From Clarkia xantiana subsp. parviflora (lineage: Eukaryota; Streptophyta; Magnoliopsida; Myrtales; Onagraceae): a DNA stretch of 64,000 nt. Of this stretch, positions 40,685 through 51,165 are shown in pieces. The notes under the pieces are model-generated. The model was not told where the DNA came from. It ran no database searches and saw only the letters and a program-made list of their open reading frames with translations. Made by a program: the position numbers and the translations under genes. How positions within the stretch are numbered: the stretch's first letter is position 1; each line of letters begins with the position of its first letter. The DNA lies in contig JAPTYO010000015.1 in the NCBI GenBank assembly GCA_036873135.1, forward strand, positions 5,540,839 to 5,604,838. The letters are read 5' to 3'.

Positions 40685-40760
40685 TATATATATATATAAA
40701 CATCATGTGAGAGAATAACAGATTCACTCCCATTTTGACACCTCATCAAAATAACAAATT
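40683..40760 (+). mobile_element. Possible Helitron 5' terminus
   Basis: TCTATATATATATATAAACA follows A and is followed after about 40 bp by TTTTGACACCTCATC. The other candidate 5' ends at 36958 and 58982 carry similar TGACAC motifs at a similar distance. It precedes a region with captured gene fragments (41091-42026). No matching 3' end was identified nearby; the next plus-strand one is at 58498, beyond a later insertion. Confidence 0.4.
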
Positions 40761-41090
40761 TAGCTTGCCACCTCACCCAGTCGGACCGGTCCGGTCCACA
40801 TTCAACCCGTCCAAGCACTTGGTACGGTCCGCAGTTCGCCTCATCAGAATTTCTGCCGCTCCGTTTGTTCTTTCATTCTCTTCCTGGCGTTTCAACTTTC
40901 AATTGCAGGCGCTACATATTCTTCCGTCGCTCTGTCAGTTCTTTCATTCTCTTCTTGGCGTTTCAATTGCAGGCGCTACAATTTCTCAACCCCAAATTGT
41001 TCCGCGGCCTCTCCCCAACGCATAATAATGTTGTCTTCAATTTCTTCCTTCTCCAATCATGAGAAACAGACTTTATTATAGATAGATCCA

Positions 41091-41270
41091 ATGAAGAGCA
41101 TCCAGAATAGCCCCGTCCGCGGAATTTCCCTCAAGCTTCAGCAGGAGGAACGCGAGCGCCGATTGGACTTCATCCCCGGAGTTGTGGCGGTTGAGCAGGT
41201 TGCTCCTGCTGCTAGAATCTGTGACCTAGTTGCTGGATTCCGTGGCCCCTCTACTGGTCGGAGGTACTGA
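41091..41270 (+). pseudogene. Fragment of ribosomal protein eS17
   Basis: The 59-codon frame [20 protein letters not shown] then [17 protein letters not shown] matches the C-terminal third of plant eS17, where [22 protein letters not shown] is the family hallmark. The N-terminal two thirds are absent and the tail after VEQV diverges. It is followed by spacer and an unrelated acyltransferase fragment, which suggests transposon capture or shuffling rather than a working ribosomal protein gene. Confidence 0.8.
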
Positions 41271-41368
41271 ACGATGTCTTATCTTGAAACTAGGCTTGAT
41301 TTAGTACTGGATTTTGCTTTATCTATGCATGAAATCAGAAAAGCAGAAGCATAAAAATTGGATTTCAA

Positions 41369-42328
41369 TCGTATTATAACCCAGAAAATCCAATTGCTGC
41401 AATCCTCTCCAACTCCAAGGTATGTATTTTTTGTTTTCCGATCTGGGTTAATGAAAGAAGAACTCATTTAGACAAATTATATATATATATATATATGGTT
41501 CTTATGATTCACTGATGTGTGAATGTATCATCATGACTAATAGCTTTTCTCAATAATTAAACCTTGATTTCGTTGTTCATGATACTTTCAAACGATGTAT
41601 GGATCTCATTAAAAAGGGGCATCTGTGTTTTTATTTCCAGAAGGCATAGGAAATAAAGATGGAAATCTTGGGGATTTTAAGGTTCAGTAACGTTTCTCTT
41701 ATTGACTCTTCAAACATATATAATTCACCATTTTCATCCGATATTGCCAAATATAGATCTGCTACACTGCTTCCTGCAGAAATTGATGGTGCCATGAAAA
41801 CACGACATGAATTTTAAACATTCTCATTTTTTATTAGTTATTTATTGGCGGTGCTCAGAAATGCGCTTTCAGCATTGCAGCAAAAACCGGGGTACCGGTG
41901 GTGCCCATTACCCTCATTGGTACTGGCCAAATCATAACACCAGGACACGAGTCTATTGTAAACCCTGGGTCTGTGAAAATGATCATAGACAAGCCAATTG
42001 ATGGAACCAATGCTGGCGCGTTATGAAGGTTGATGACCTCCTTTCAATGCTGCTTTAAGAAAGAACGTCTTAAGTGGGTCAAAACTGAAAGGTTAGTATT
42101 AATTTTACTAATTACTTTTTTTCTTTGCTTTACAAAAAAGCCAAGCTGCTCTGTTATTCGTTTGAAGTAGTTTGGCTGGAAATAGACAGAAATTGCTATT
42201 TTTAATCGAATCATAACCCAGAAAATCCAAATGCTGCAACCTCTCTAACTCCAAGGTATATATTTTATGTTTTTCGATCTGGGTTAATGAAAGAATAACT
42301 CATTTTGAAAATTATATATATATGGTTC
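41369..42328. repeat. Direct duplication of an about 130-bp segment
   Basis: The segment at 41369-41502 (cataacccagaaaatccaa type, through ccgatctgggttaatgaaag to atatggttct) recurs at 42205-42328 with scattered substitutions. The two copies flank the LPAT fragment, so the duplication may mark the shuffling event. Confidence 0.85.
41590..42026 (+). pseudogene. Fragment of a plastid-type 1-acylglycerol-3-phosphate acyltransferase (LPAT)
   Basis: Exon-like part 1 (41590-41680) encodes KRCMDLIKKG, then after a one-base frame shift ASVFLFPEGIGNKDGNLGDF; this is the PlsC FPEGT block with its Thr-Arg replaced by Ile-Gly. After a gap with an AG acceptor, part 2 (41859-42026) encodes KCAFSIAAKTGVPVVPITLI then GTGQI, NPGSVKMIIDKPIDGTN, ending in TGA. 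These are conserved motifs of bacterial/plastid-type LPATs, which make phosphatidate from lysophosphatidate. The NHX4D block and the rest of the gene are missing. The frameshift and motif change make it non-functional. Confidence 0.8.
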
Positions 42329-45300
42329 TGGGCCTCTAGCTCTTGATTGGTGTTATAAAAAACATATAGCTAATGTTGGTGAAAAAAAAATTAAAATTAG
42401 GAATCTAATGGTGCGGAAAATTGAAAGCTTAGAATTTTGTTCGTGATTCAAATCTAATTGTGCTTATTTCTACAGGGAGTGAAGGCTATTGCATAGTTCT
42501 TGAAGAAGAGTACGAATTAATGAAGAAATACAGCTCAAGGTATTGCTTTCTTGAAGAAATAATAGTTTGGATTTCTAATTTAGATTTATGTACCAGAGAA
42601 CCAATTTAATGCCCATCCTGAGCAATCTCTTGATTGCAGCAGCTGCCTCAACATCTACAAACTCCAACTATGAGGTCAGTACTTTGTTAATGTAGGTATG
42701 TACGTATGATTTGTATTGAATATTGTTCACTAAATGGTGCAACTCATGTATAAATAGATGGCCATGAATGTATGAACTTCAATATGGAAGGATAATCAAG
42801 GCCGGTTATAATAAACAAGGAAAGGTCAATAGTATAAAAAAAAAAAAAAAGAATTGCGGGATGATCATATATACCACCACATCGAGAAGGGTCTTATAGC
42901 AGAATTATAAAACTTACAGAAGGCAAGTAAAAATATTAGAACTAATGCTATCATGAATGAAGACGCCCTTAATAGTCTTGCCTTTAAGTTATCATCTCAC
43001 CCTAACTACGTGTTTAGGGAAGTCAGTAACTTGCAAGGTGAACGCTCATCTTTGTTATATTGGTATTCAGTTGGGAAGAACGGTGATCCGAGGTCTTTCA
43101 ATTTAGCTCTTATTTGGAAGGTTCATGTAACTTAGTCATCTCCAGAACCACCATTTCATGTTACTAGGTTCTTAGTGGGAAGTCAGAGTGAAAGGGATGC
43201 AATTTCTATCTCTTCTACCAGATTGGTTGATAGGATTGTGGATGCTAGCTTGACTAAAGAGAGTTGTACATTACTTTTAATGTCTGGTGCATTCAAGGTT
43301 TAGGGTTAGACTAAATAATTTTGTAAATTTTGTGTATACATTAGGGGATGGACATGCTATTCAACGTCTTCAAGTGGATCTCAATAAGAAAGAATGTGGT
43401 TACCCAAAGTAGACAACTGAAAGATGTTGCAATTACACATAACTATTTATGTCCAAGTCTTGTTCATAGAAATTGGGTATAGTATTAAAAATGAGTTGTG
43501 TTGGAATCAAAATAACTCAATCAAAATAAGTCAATAAAAAAGCTATCTTTGGTGGAATTGGAATGTTTCTGCATCTTTGGTGTTATTATGGCAAATATCT
43601 AGGTTGTAAACCAGCTTTTAGGATGTAAAAAATAAACTTCTCGATTCTTTTGAATCTCTATAAATCATCATATCACAAACTAGAGTATATTGTTTGTTCC
43701 TAAACTTTAGGATGATAACTTGAATCATTATATGATTTTATGACTGCTTAGTAGATTTGTTGAACATGAGTGTAGATCTTCAACGCGTTGAACTCATTGA
43801 AACTAAAATCACTAGAAGAGCCTATTTAACTTTTCAATCAATTTTTCGTAAACCATTGAGTGCTTAACATTTGGTTAGTAATCTAATTGGCAGGAGTATG
43901 TTGTTATATATTTTATTTATTTTGCTCAATACAAACAAGAGTTCTGGAGTAAGGTATAAGATCATGAAAAGTTATATTTGAGAAGATTTGAATGATTTAG
44001 TTTATCAAGTTCTGGGAGTAATTAGTCTCTGCTTTGAGTAATTTAAAGTGTCTCTGCTTTGAGTTTTAAGTAGATGTATTACTTGGTTGCTTCTTTTGTT
44101 TATTTCATGATGGTTAGTAAATAATAATAGAACGGTGCTTCTTTTGTTTATTTCATGATGTTTAGTAAATAATAATAGAACGGTGGTACTCCTAATATAT
44201 ATCTAATTTCAATTCTCTATAACTTCTTTTTTAAATCATATTCACATATTTAACTAGATCAACTAGTCTTCTATCTGTTTTGCATTGAAGGTTCTCCAAC
44301 TTTAGAGGTCAGTTCTTTATATCTGCAACAACTGGTGTTAAATTGGACAATCTTTAAGAGTAGTAGGATGAGCAAGAGAGAAGAAATCATTTTACTGGTT
44401 CTCTAAATATTTCAACTGTATATTGAGCAATTAGGCGGTTGCATTTTCTATAATTATTAAATTAAAAGGTGATTGATTAGTTGGGTACATTTTGTAGGAC
44501 ATCTGTGCAGCTAAGGATTACTTGAAGCAAAAATGAGTGGATGTTTTCTCCGACTGATTGACAGTGATTTTATTTTACAATATAAATATAGAAATGAGCC
44601 TTTGGAAATGCTCTTTCTTCTTTTTGATGTACTAGGGGATAAATCTGAGCTTTGTCGTTTGGCTTGAAGGAGAAACGCTTTCTATCAGTCATTATATATA
44701 TACATGTGAATTTTGAGTAACTTTCATTACTTAAAGGATTATGAAGACTGAATGAAACAAGATTGCAATTATGTTATCTTGCTTCATGGCAATTGGCATT
44801 CTACTATTTATTTATCTCAAAGTGTTGAAGATATAGCTTGGAAATATATCAATAATTCGAGTTTGTTGTCTTTTATTTATGTGGTTAGCACCTAGTTAAC
44901 CCTTACTATTATTATTATATGTTGGGCGGCTATCTCTAGGCTGCGGCATGCTCCACAGCATAGCACAGTAGCAGCCAAACAAAGTGGGGCGTTTAACAAC
45001 ACAAGCACAACACCTCCTTTTCGTTACCAAAAATAAAATAAAATAAAATGAAAACAGTCCCTCCTCGTTCAGCACGCACGCCTCCAATAGCAATTACAAT
45101 ACTACAATCCTTTGTTTAAGATACGAATATTCCTTTCGGTCAAAACATACCAGTCTACCAAAAATAAGCATCCAACTTTTGGTTTTTTGCAAAACAATAC
45201 ATTCATTTAATCAAATCAAATATGTGGACCAAAATCAATTCAACCCAATTCTACCTACCTCTCAAGACCTTTTTTTTTTCTTCTTTTATCATCGTCTTTT

Positions 45301-45936
45301 TTTTTCGGCTTTTGACTATTGAAGTGGGACGACGCATGCAATTTAGGGTTTAGGGTTTATACATGATTATATTATATATGTCACATTTAAGTAATTGTAA
45401 AAAATATTTTGGCTACAAAGTAATTATAATATATTATTTTTTTTGCCAAAAAGAAAGTAACTGTAATTCAAACAATAAATATTTTACCAAAAATTAATAT
45501 AACTCTTTGAAATCCAACCATAATTGTGATTCTCATGAAAAATCCCAAATGATAAACATTCTGACTAGCACGTTCCTCCAAATTCCGAATAAGAGTGTTA
45601 AAAATGACGTCTTTATCAATCTGTTTTGTTCGCATCTTCAGCGGAAGGAATATAAGAGTCAAAATTTGTATCATTGTACAACGATAAACCATTTAGCTAT
45701 GAATTACATCTAAGTCCTTCAAATCTAGGGTAGGCATGCAAATCGTTTTTTATCAAATTGGTTATCGTATTAATATTTAAATAAGAAAACACTTAATAAA
45801 TTACAATGTCACGTTAACAAACTGGAACTAATTTAACACACACAAGATCCTTATGAATGAACATATGAATATCAAGATTATCAACATTGAATGTTAGAAA
45901 TTGCCAATTCTTTCTGACCTTAGGTAGAGATAATCA
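42329..45936. other. AT-rich intergenic DNA, no gene seen
   Basis: No recognisable coding region. A 60-codon frame at 42953-43135 has no known domain. A two-copy tandem duplication lies at about 44091-44185. A-run at about 42838-42851. Confidence 0.45.
44091..44185. repeat. Two-copy tandem duplication, about 47 bp
   Basis: gcttcttttgtttatttcat followed by gatgnttagtaaataataat and agaacggt occurs twice in succession with one substitution. Confidence 0.85.
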
Positions 45937-45945
45937 TAAATTAAT

Positions 45946-46277
45946 GAGTTAATAATCTAGGAGAGGTCTGAAGTTTGCCCTAAGTTAACGGGAGATGTCT
46001 GAAGTTTCAAATGTTGATTTGAGAGGTCTGAAGTTTCAAATTTGTTGATTTGAGGTTTAACAGAATTGTGTGAAATGATATTCTTGCCCTTTTAATATTT
46101 TGTTTTATTTAATATCTTATTTGAGTAAATGTGAAATGACAAAATTACTTCTAAAGTCAAAATTACTCCGGCCCCCACCAGCTCAGCTCCGGCGACCACC
46201 TCAAATCAACATTTGAAACTTCATACATCTCCCTTTAACATGGGGTAAACTTCAGATCTCTCCTAGGTTATTAACCC
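45946..46277. mobile_element. Mutator-type MITE, 332 bp, 9-bp TSD TAAATTAAT
   Basis: Ends GAGTTAATAATCTAGGAGAG and, inverted, GGGTTAATAACCTAGGAGAG. TAAATTAAT flanks both sides exactly (45937-45945 and 46278-46286). The inner arms share the (gaggtctgaagtttcaaat) theme. The termini resemble the MITE at 23352-23630. Confidence 0.88.
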
Positions 46278-46642
46278 TAAATTAATTGAGTGTGCACTCA
46301 ACTTACTGATCAATAAGACAACATATCATAAGTGGTCATAGTATGTATCTAGTAAGTCACAGATCATATAATCAATTACACTTATCAGGAAATCACGAGG
46401 AGAAACATGCATAGTTAAGATTATATTTGATTAAACCTGCAAAAATTGAACTTACAGATTGATGGGGTGAACCCAGCTAATTAATTGAAGAGAGAGAGAA
46501 TCCAAAGCTTATTTATCTACATACACATACATATTATGGGTAGGGAAGAAAAAGATACAATCTCTGTCAAATTAAAACCATTAGAGATATGATCAGATCA
46601 CAGATTGATGACTGCTTCCCTAAACGAAACGTTTCATCATCA

Positions 46643-46930
46643 TCAGGCGTCGTCAATATCCTGGTCGTCGGAATTGCTCGGGTCAGCCACGACGGGAGTG
46701 CCACGGCGGAGCTCCTTCTGAATCTCGCTCTCTGACATGACCAACGCTGCGGCGGATGAGCTGCTGCGGACACCGTCGATGGCCTTGGGTGAAGTGTCGA
46801 TGCGGACGATTTTGAGCGATTGAACGGGGCCGGGGAGGAGGGCGGCCTTGGAGGCGATATCGGCGGCGGTCGACTGGGTTCGTGGGTAGAGGTAATCGGT
46901 AGGGAAGAAGTAGTATGGAAGTCCGGCCAT
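46643..46930 (-). CDS. Small conserved-looking plant protein, 95 aa, function unknown
   Basis: Intronless ORF starting MAGLPYYFFPTDYLYPRTQS and ending DPSNSDDQDIDDA. The N-terminus is aromatic and hydrophobic, the middle is Ala/Ser-rich, and the C-terminus is strongly acidic. No domain is recognised and no organelle signal is certain. A TATA box (about 47041-47050, minus strand) lies about 115 bp upstream of the ATG, followed by a GA-rich leader, so promoter, leader and ORF are coherent. GC content is clearly higher than the surrounding DNA, which supports a real exon. A transposon origin is not suggested by its flanks. Confidence 0.65.
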   Translation of the reverse strand: MAGLPYYFFPTDYLYPRTQSTAADIASKAALLPGPVQSLKIVRIDTSPKAIDGVRSSSSAAALVMSESEIQKELRRGTPVVADPSNSDDQDIDDA

Positions 46931-47040
46931 GGAATCTAGAGAGAAAAGGGGCGATCTCAGTTCGGAATCTTCTGTAGAGAGAGAGAGACGGTTGAAGATG
47001 GCGGCGCGTGTGTATTTGAAGAAGATCTGGTCTTAGAGGT

Positions 47041-47050
47041 GTTTATATAT
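47041..47050 (-). promoter_or_regulatory. TATA box of the 95-aa gene
   Basis: The minus strand reads CTATATATAAAC. Transcription would start near 47015, giving a leader of about 85 nt containing a GAGAGAGAGA stretch. Confidence 0.55.
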
Positions 47051-47099
47051 AGAGGAAGAGAAATAGAATCTTAAAAATAAGTTACCAAAAAAATAAAAA

Positions 47100-48532
47100 T
47101 AATGGAGAGAGGGGGCACATTGGAAATGGCTCCACTTTTTGGCTTGCGCACCACGTCATTATCTCGCCCGTGGAATCATACGTCGTTTAATTTAGGTTTT
47201 TTCTTAATTAATTGTGTGTATTTTGTAGAGGCCAAAAGAATTGTGTATTTTGTAATAATAATAAATAATTAGAGTTTTTAACCAAGGACGGTGGGTATGA
47301 TGATCGATGTTGCAGCAAAACTGGGGGACACAGAAACACGAAGCAGCAGCTAATTGGATGTTGCCACATCATGAAACAAATTAGAGAAAAAAATATTTTA
47401 TAGGACCGATCAAACACGTGATCCCATTTGGTGTCCATTTAACCAACTAATATATGACGCGTGTCAAAAAATGGCTGACACTTGTTACTTAATATTGGCT
47501 AAAAGGGTACTGAGTGGGAGCCATGTATTGACCGGTGCTACTGAATAATTTCTCCTAATTAAGGTGGTTGATTTTATGTTGTATTTAACCCTAATATGTT
47601 TACCAGACCGGCTTAATGGTAACGAAGACCCCATGCATAGGATAACAACTTGGTGATGAGGAATCCAACTGATACAGCAACACGTTCAGCCTTTCAGAGA
47701 AGAACAGAACCTCCCTCAAATGTGACATAGCTAACAGAGGACCTACAGAGCAAACGATATCAGACAGGACCCATAGTAAATCTGAAACACAAACAACTCC
47801 ATAAACATACAAAGATGGCCGTATGACCGGTGTAGAGATTTCTAGTTGGTAGTGGCTGGGCCCAACCAGACTACCTAAGCTCCCATGTCTGTGGAACATC
47901 CGCGAAGGACAAACGCACATAGGGGGTGCTGAAGAAATACTATGCTTCTCCGTTAGGAGAAATGTTTGATAGGATGCGACCGTAGTCGTACCTTGGGTAC
48001 CCCGAAGGGTAAATATCATGCAGTGGTTTGTGTGATGAACGGAGCGTTGGTTCTGACGAGCTATGAGTCCAACTGGAAGGGGTAGGTGAAAGGGAAGAAT
48101 TAGGAAACATTTTGTGAAACATTTTGGGAAACATTGTTTTAGCCTAACTTTTAGCCAACACAAACTTTTCACATTACCTGTTGCAGGTTTAGGCGTTGTG
48201 TTTTGCCAGTTTGTTGGTTATTGTTAAATTTTAAACAACGCTTTATTAAGAAATAAAATAACATATTTTATTTGTTGAAAATTAGCTGTAAACTTCTCAT
48301 TCACTGTTGAATTCTCATCGTTATGAGGCGTTTACGTGTTGTGTGTTTATGTGGATCGTTTTGTACGATACCGTTACCAACGTGCCTAGGCTGTTATCTT
48401 GCACACCCGAAAGGCTTTAAGCGATGTGTTAAAAAAACCATGTACATATACGTGCTCAAAAGGGTTCGAGGGGCGTGTGAAAAAACCATATAGATATATG
48501 TGCTCAAAAGGGTTCGAGGGGGTGTGAAAACA

Positions 48533-48579
<47 letters not shown>

Positions 48580-49159
48580 GTGGATCGCACGGGTGCGTCT
48601 TACCGGGCATAGTCTACGCAGGCTGCGCGAATTCGGGTGTTGCTTTACATGCACCCGAGCGCGTGTTTGGAAGCAAATCAAATATTAGAAAATTACTAGT
48701 TACCATACTACAATTTTTTGTTTAAGATACGAATATTCCTTTCATGTCAGAAATTGTTAGTAAGCAAATAAAATATTAGAAAATTATTAGTTACCATTAT
48801 AATCTATTTATTTTCAGTTAGTTATCTAAGATTTTACAGTTTTGCTTCTAAATTTATTTATTTTATCCGTAATTAAATAAATTCCGGATTTCTCTAGTCT
48901 ATACATACTTGTAGTTGTAGCATATATCCTATATCTTCTCTTCCTACCTCTATTTATGTATAAAAAAAAACATCAATTTCTTTCACCCTAACATTTGGAA
49001 ACCAATTATAATAATTTCCTCCACAAGTCACAATCGTCCGCCTCATACCATCTACCAAGCCACTGTCGATCGGCCTCCATTCTACGCAATCAAGGACCGT
49101 CTTACTGTCATGTGCCAATCAGTTTGCTCTTCATCGGATTTGCTACGTCTCGCTAATAC
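47100..49159. other. Intergenic DNA with short repeats and unassigned open frames
   Basis: A 190-codon minus-strand frame (47600-48172) has no recognisable domain and may be transposon debris. A three-fold imperfect repeat around ctcaaaagggttcgaggg (48453, 48510; period 57 bp) precedes an AT dinucleotide run at about 48534-48575. The right end (49155-49159, aatac) is the target duplication of TAT-4. Confidence 0.45.
48534..48575. repeat. AT dinucleotide microsatellite
   Basis: About 20 AT units. It generates spurious frames coding Tyr-Ile repeats on both strands. Confidence 0.95.
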
Positions 49160-49921
49160 TGTTGGATCACGGGCGAAGCTCCGTTACGTCCTTGACGGAA
49201 AACTTGGACTCCTAGGCTCCGCGTAATCCTGCAAAAGGGGATGACCTGGGTGGTGACCCAGAATCCCTCTCCGATGATTAAATGAGTATAGTGATCAATG
49301 GGTGATAAGCACAAGAGTATAAGTTCGTCTTAGACGATGGTTTTCTGAGGTAACTTCCTCCTTTATATAGGAGGGGAAGTTACTCAGTTACCTGTTACTG
49401 CGCCTGGCAGTTTTGCCCATGATTCCGTGTATCTCGCCACGATTCCACATATCTCGGCTGGGATTCCATATATCTCGCCCCACGCTCCGCGTATCTTACC
49501 CGTACCTCCGCGTATCTCGGGCACGCCCTGCGTATCTCGGGGGAGATTATCTATATCTTAACCGTCTTCCCACTACTCTCATCTAGTAGGCGGGTTTCTC
49601 GGTCTTATCCTCTGATCACAAGTCTCGACTCCTGTCGGGGACTCCAGAGTTGTCTCATTCTAGATCACCACCCAGGACCTTCAGTCTCTACGGGACAGGT
49701 CCAGCCTCTGCGGGGCTTTATTATCGGGGCCTTTACTAAGGCATATCGGGGCCTACTCAGAGGCTTCTTGCCGGGAGCATTCAGCTCATTCATCGGGACC
49801 GCCGAAGTCGGGACCCTTCGTGCTGGGCCTCTAAGCCTTCCAGGCTTTTCACGAGGCCCACTGGACCTACTCGCCGTCCATTGGCTGTTAACGGGGCTAA
49901 CGATTACATCAGAACCCATCA
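49160..49921 (-). repeat. 3' LTR of TAT-4 (762 bp)
   Basis: Plus strand TGTTGGATCACGGGC to AGAACCCATCA. Compared with the other LTR, differences were seen near 49202 (A vs G), 49334 (C vs T) and 49912 (A vs G), all transitions. Confidence 0.97.
49350..49383 (-). promoter_or_regulatory. TATA box within an inverted repeat, TAT-4 3' LTR
   Basis: The minus strand reads GTAACTTCCCCTCC, TATATAAA, GGAGGAAGTTAC, the same dyad as in TAT-2. The 5' LTR copy is at 57066-57099. Confidence 0.75.
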
Positions 49922-49934
49922 TTTGCCCCCAAGA
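49922..49934 (-). other. Polypurine tract of TAT-4
   Basis: The minus strand reads TCTTGGGGGCAAA immediately before the 3' LTR start TGATGGG. Confidence 0.7.
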
Positions 49935-50019
49935 CATGGGGGACTTTTAGTTCGTCATGTCTTCCAGTTCAGATCTCTTGACCTCTCTTGTCGAAGGTTC
50001 TCGCTTTCATGCCTTCCGA

Positions 50020-50225
50020 TATCACCGTCGGAGGCCTTTGTCTTCGCACCTCCCGATACTACCGTCGGGGATTTTCACATTCACTTTCCTCCCGATACTG
50101 CCGTCGGAGGCTTTTGTTTTCATACCTCCCGATACCGCCGTCGGAGGCTTTTGTCTTCATACCTCCCGACACCGCCGTCGGAGACTTTTGTCTTCATACC
50201 TCCTGATACCGCCATCGGAGGCTTT
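50020..50225. repeat. About six-copy 37-bp tandem array in TAT-4
   Basis: Units contain cctcccgataccgccgtcgg and aggcttttgtcttcata. The ccgtcgg marker recurs at about 37-bp steps (50025, 50062, 50101, 50138, 50175, 50212). TAT-2 has only two units at the same place. Confidence 0.9.
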
Positions 50226-50321
50226 TACCTTGGGTACAATTCTTGAATATGACTCTCCCAATTCTTCGGTCCATCACTTAAGATGACTTCATACACCCTT
50301 CCGATGCTTCACAATGACTTA

Positions 50322-50620
50322 CCACTTAAGGTTTCTCATCCAAAATCGGGGCTTCACCACTTAAGGCTTCTCGTCCAGAATCGGGACTTCACCACTTAAG
50401 GCTTCTCGTCCATAATCGGGACTTCACCACTTAAGGCTTCTCGTCCATAATCGGGACTTCACCACTTAAGGCTTCTCGTCCAAAATCGGAACTTCACCAC
50501 TTAAGGCTTCTCGTCCAAAATCGGGACTTCACCACTTAAGGCTTCTCGTCCAAAATCGGGACTTCACCACTTAAGGCTTCTCGTCCAAAATCGGGACTTC
50601 ACCACTTAAGGCTTCTCGTC
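50322..50620. repeat. About nine-copy 35-bp tandem array in TAT-4
   Basis: Unit ccacttaaggcttctcgtcc plus aaaatcgggacttca, starting at 50357, 50392, 50427 and onward. In element orientation it is the counterpart of the 33-bp array of TAT-2. Confidence 0.95.
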
Positions 50621-50655
50621 CCTGCCTTTCAAGGCCATTTTCATACCCTTTAGGG

Positions 50656-50758
50656 CTTTCATTGCGTCTCTACTGGACGGCTTTCATTGCGTCTCTACTG
50701 GACGGCTTTCATTGCGTCTCTACTGGACGGCTTTCATTGCGTCTCTACTGGACGGCTT
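50656..50758. repeat. Four-copy 25-bp tandem array in TAT-4
   Basis: ctttcattgcgtctctactg plus gacgg starts at 50656, 50681, 50706 and 50731 with identical copies, implying very recent expansion. No such array is present in TAT-2. Confidence 0.95.
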
Positions 50759-50759
50759 A

Positions 50760-51090
50760 ATCGTACCCGTTAAGGCTTTTTGTCGCATCATATAGACGAC
50801 TTACACAGACCTGTTAAGGCTTTTTCATACCCGTTAAGGCTTTTGGCCGCATCATATAGACGACTTACGCGGACCCATCAGAGTCTTTTCATACCCGTTA
50901 AGGCTTTTGGCCGCATCATATAGACGACTTACGCGGACCCATCAGGGTCTTTTCATACCTAGGCTTTTGGTTGCATCATATAGACGACTTACGTGTACCC
51001 CGTAGGGCTTTTGTCCGTACCCGTTAAGGCTTTTGGCCGCGTCATATAGACGACTTACGCATCCCCTGCGGGGCTTTCATCGTACCTCGG
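50760..51090. repeat. About 64-bp period array in TAT-4
   Basis: Units contain cttttggccgcatcatatag and acgacttacgcggacccatc. It is the reverse-orientation counterpart of the 64-bp array of TAT-2 (12130-12480). Confidence 0.88.
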
Positions 51091-51165
51091 AAGGCTTTTG
51101 TCGCGTCACTCAGGACGTCTTACTCGGATTGATAGATAACTTGCGCCATTCGCGGCGACTTAATA

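Noticed and set aside
47600..48172. 190-codon minus-strand frame as a gene
   Set aside because: No domain, no coherent promoter, irregular composition; may be transposon debris.
48386..48688. Frames with Tyr-Ile repeats on both strands
   Set aside because: Generated by the AT dinucleotide run.
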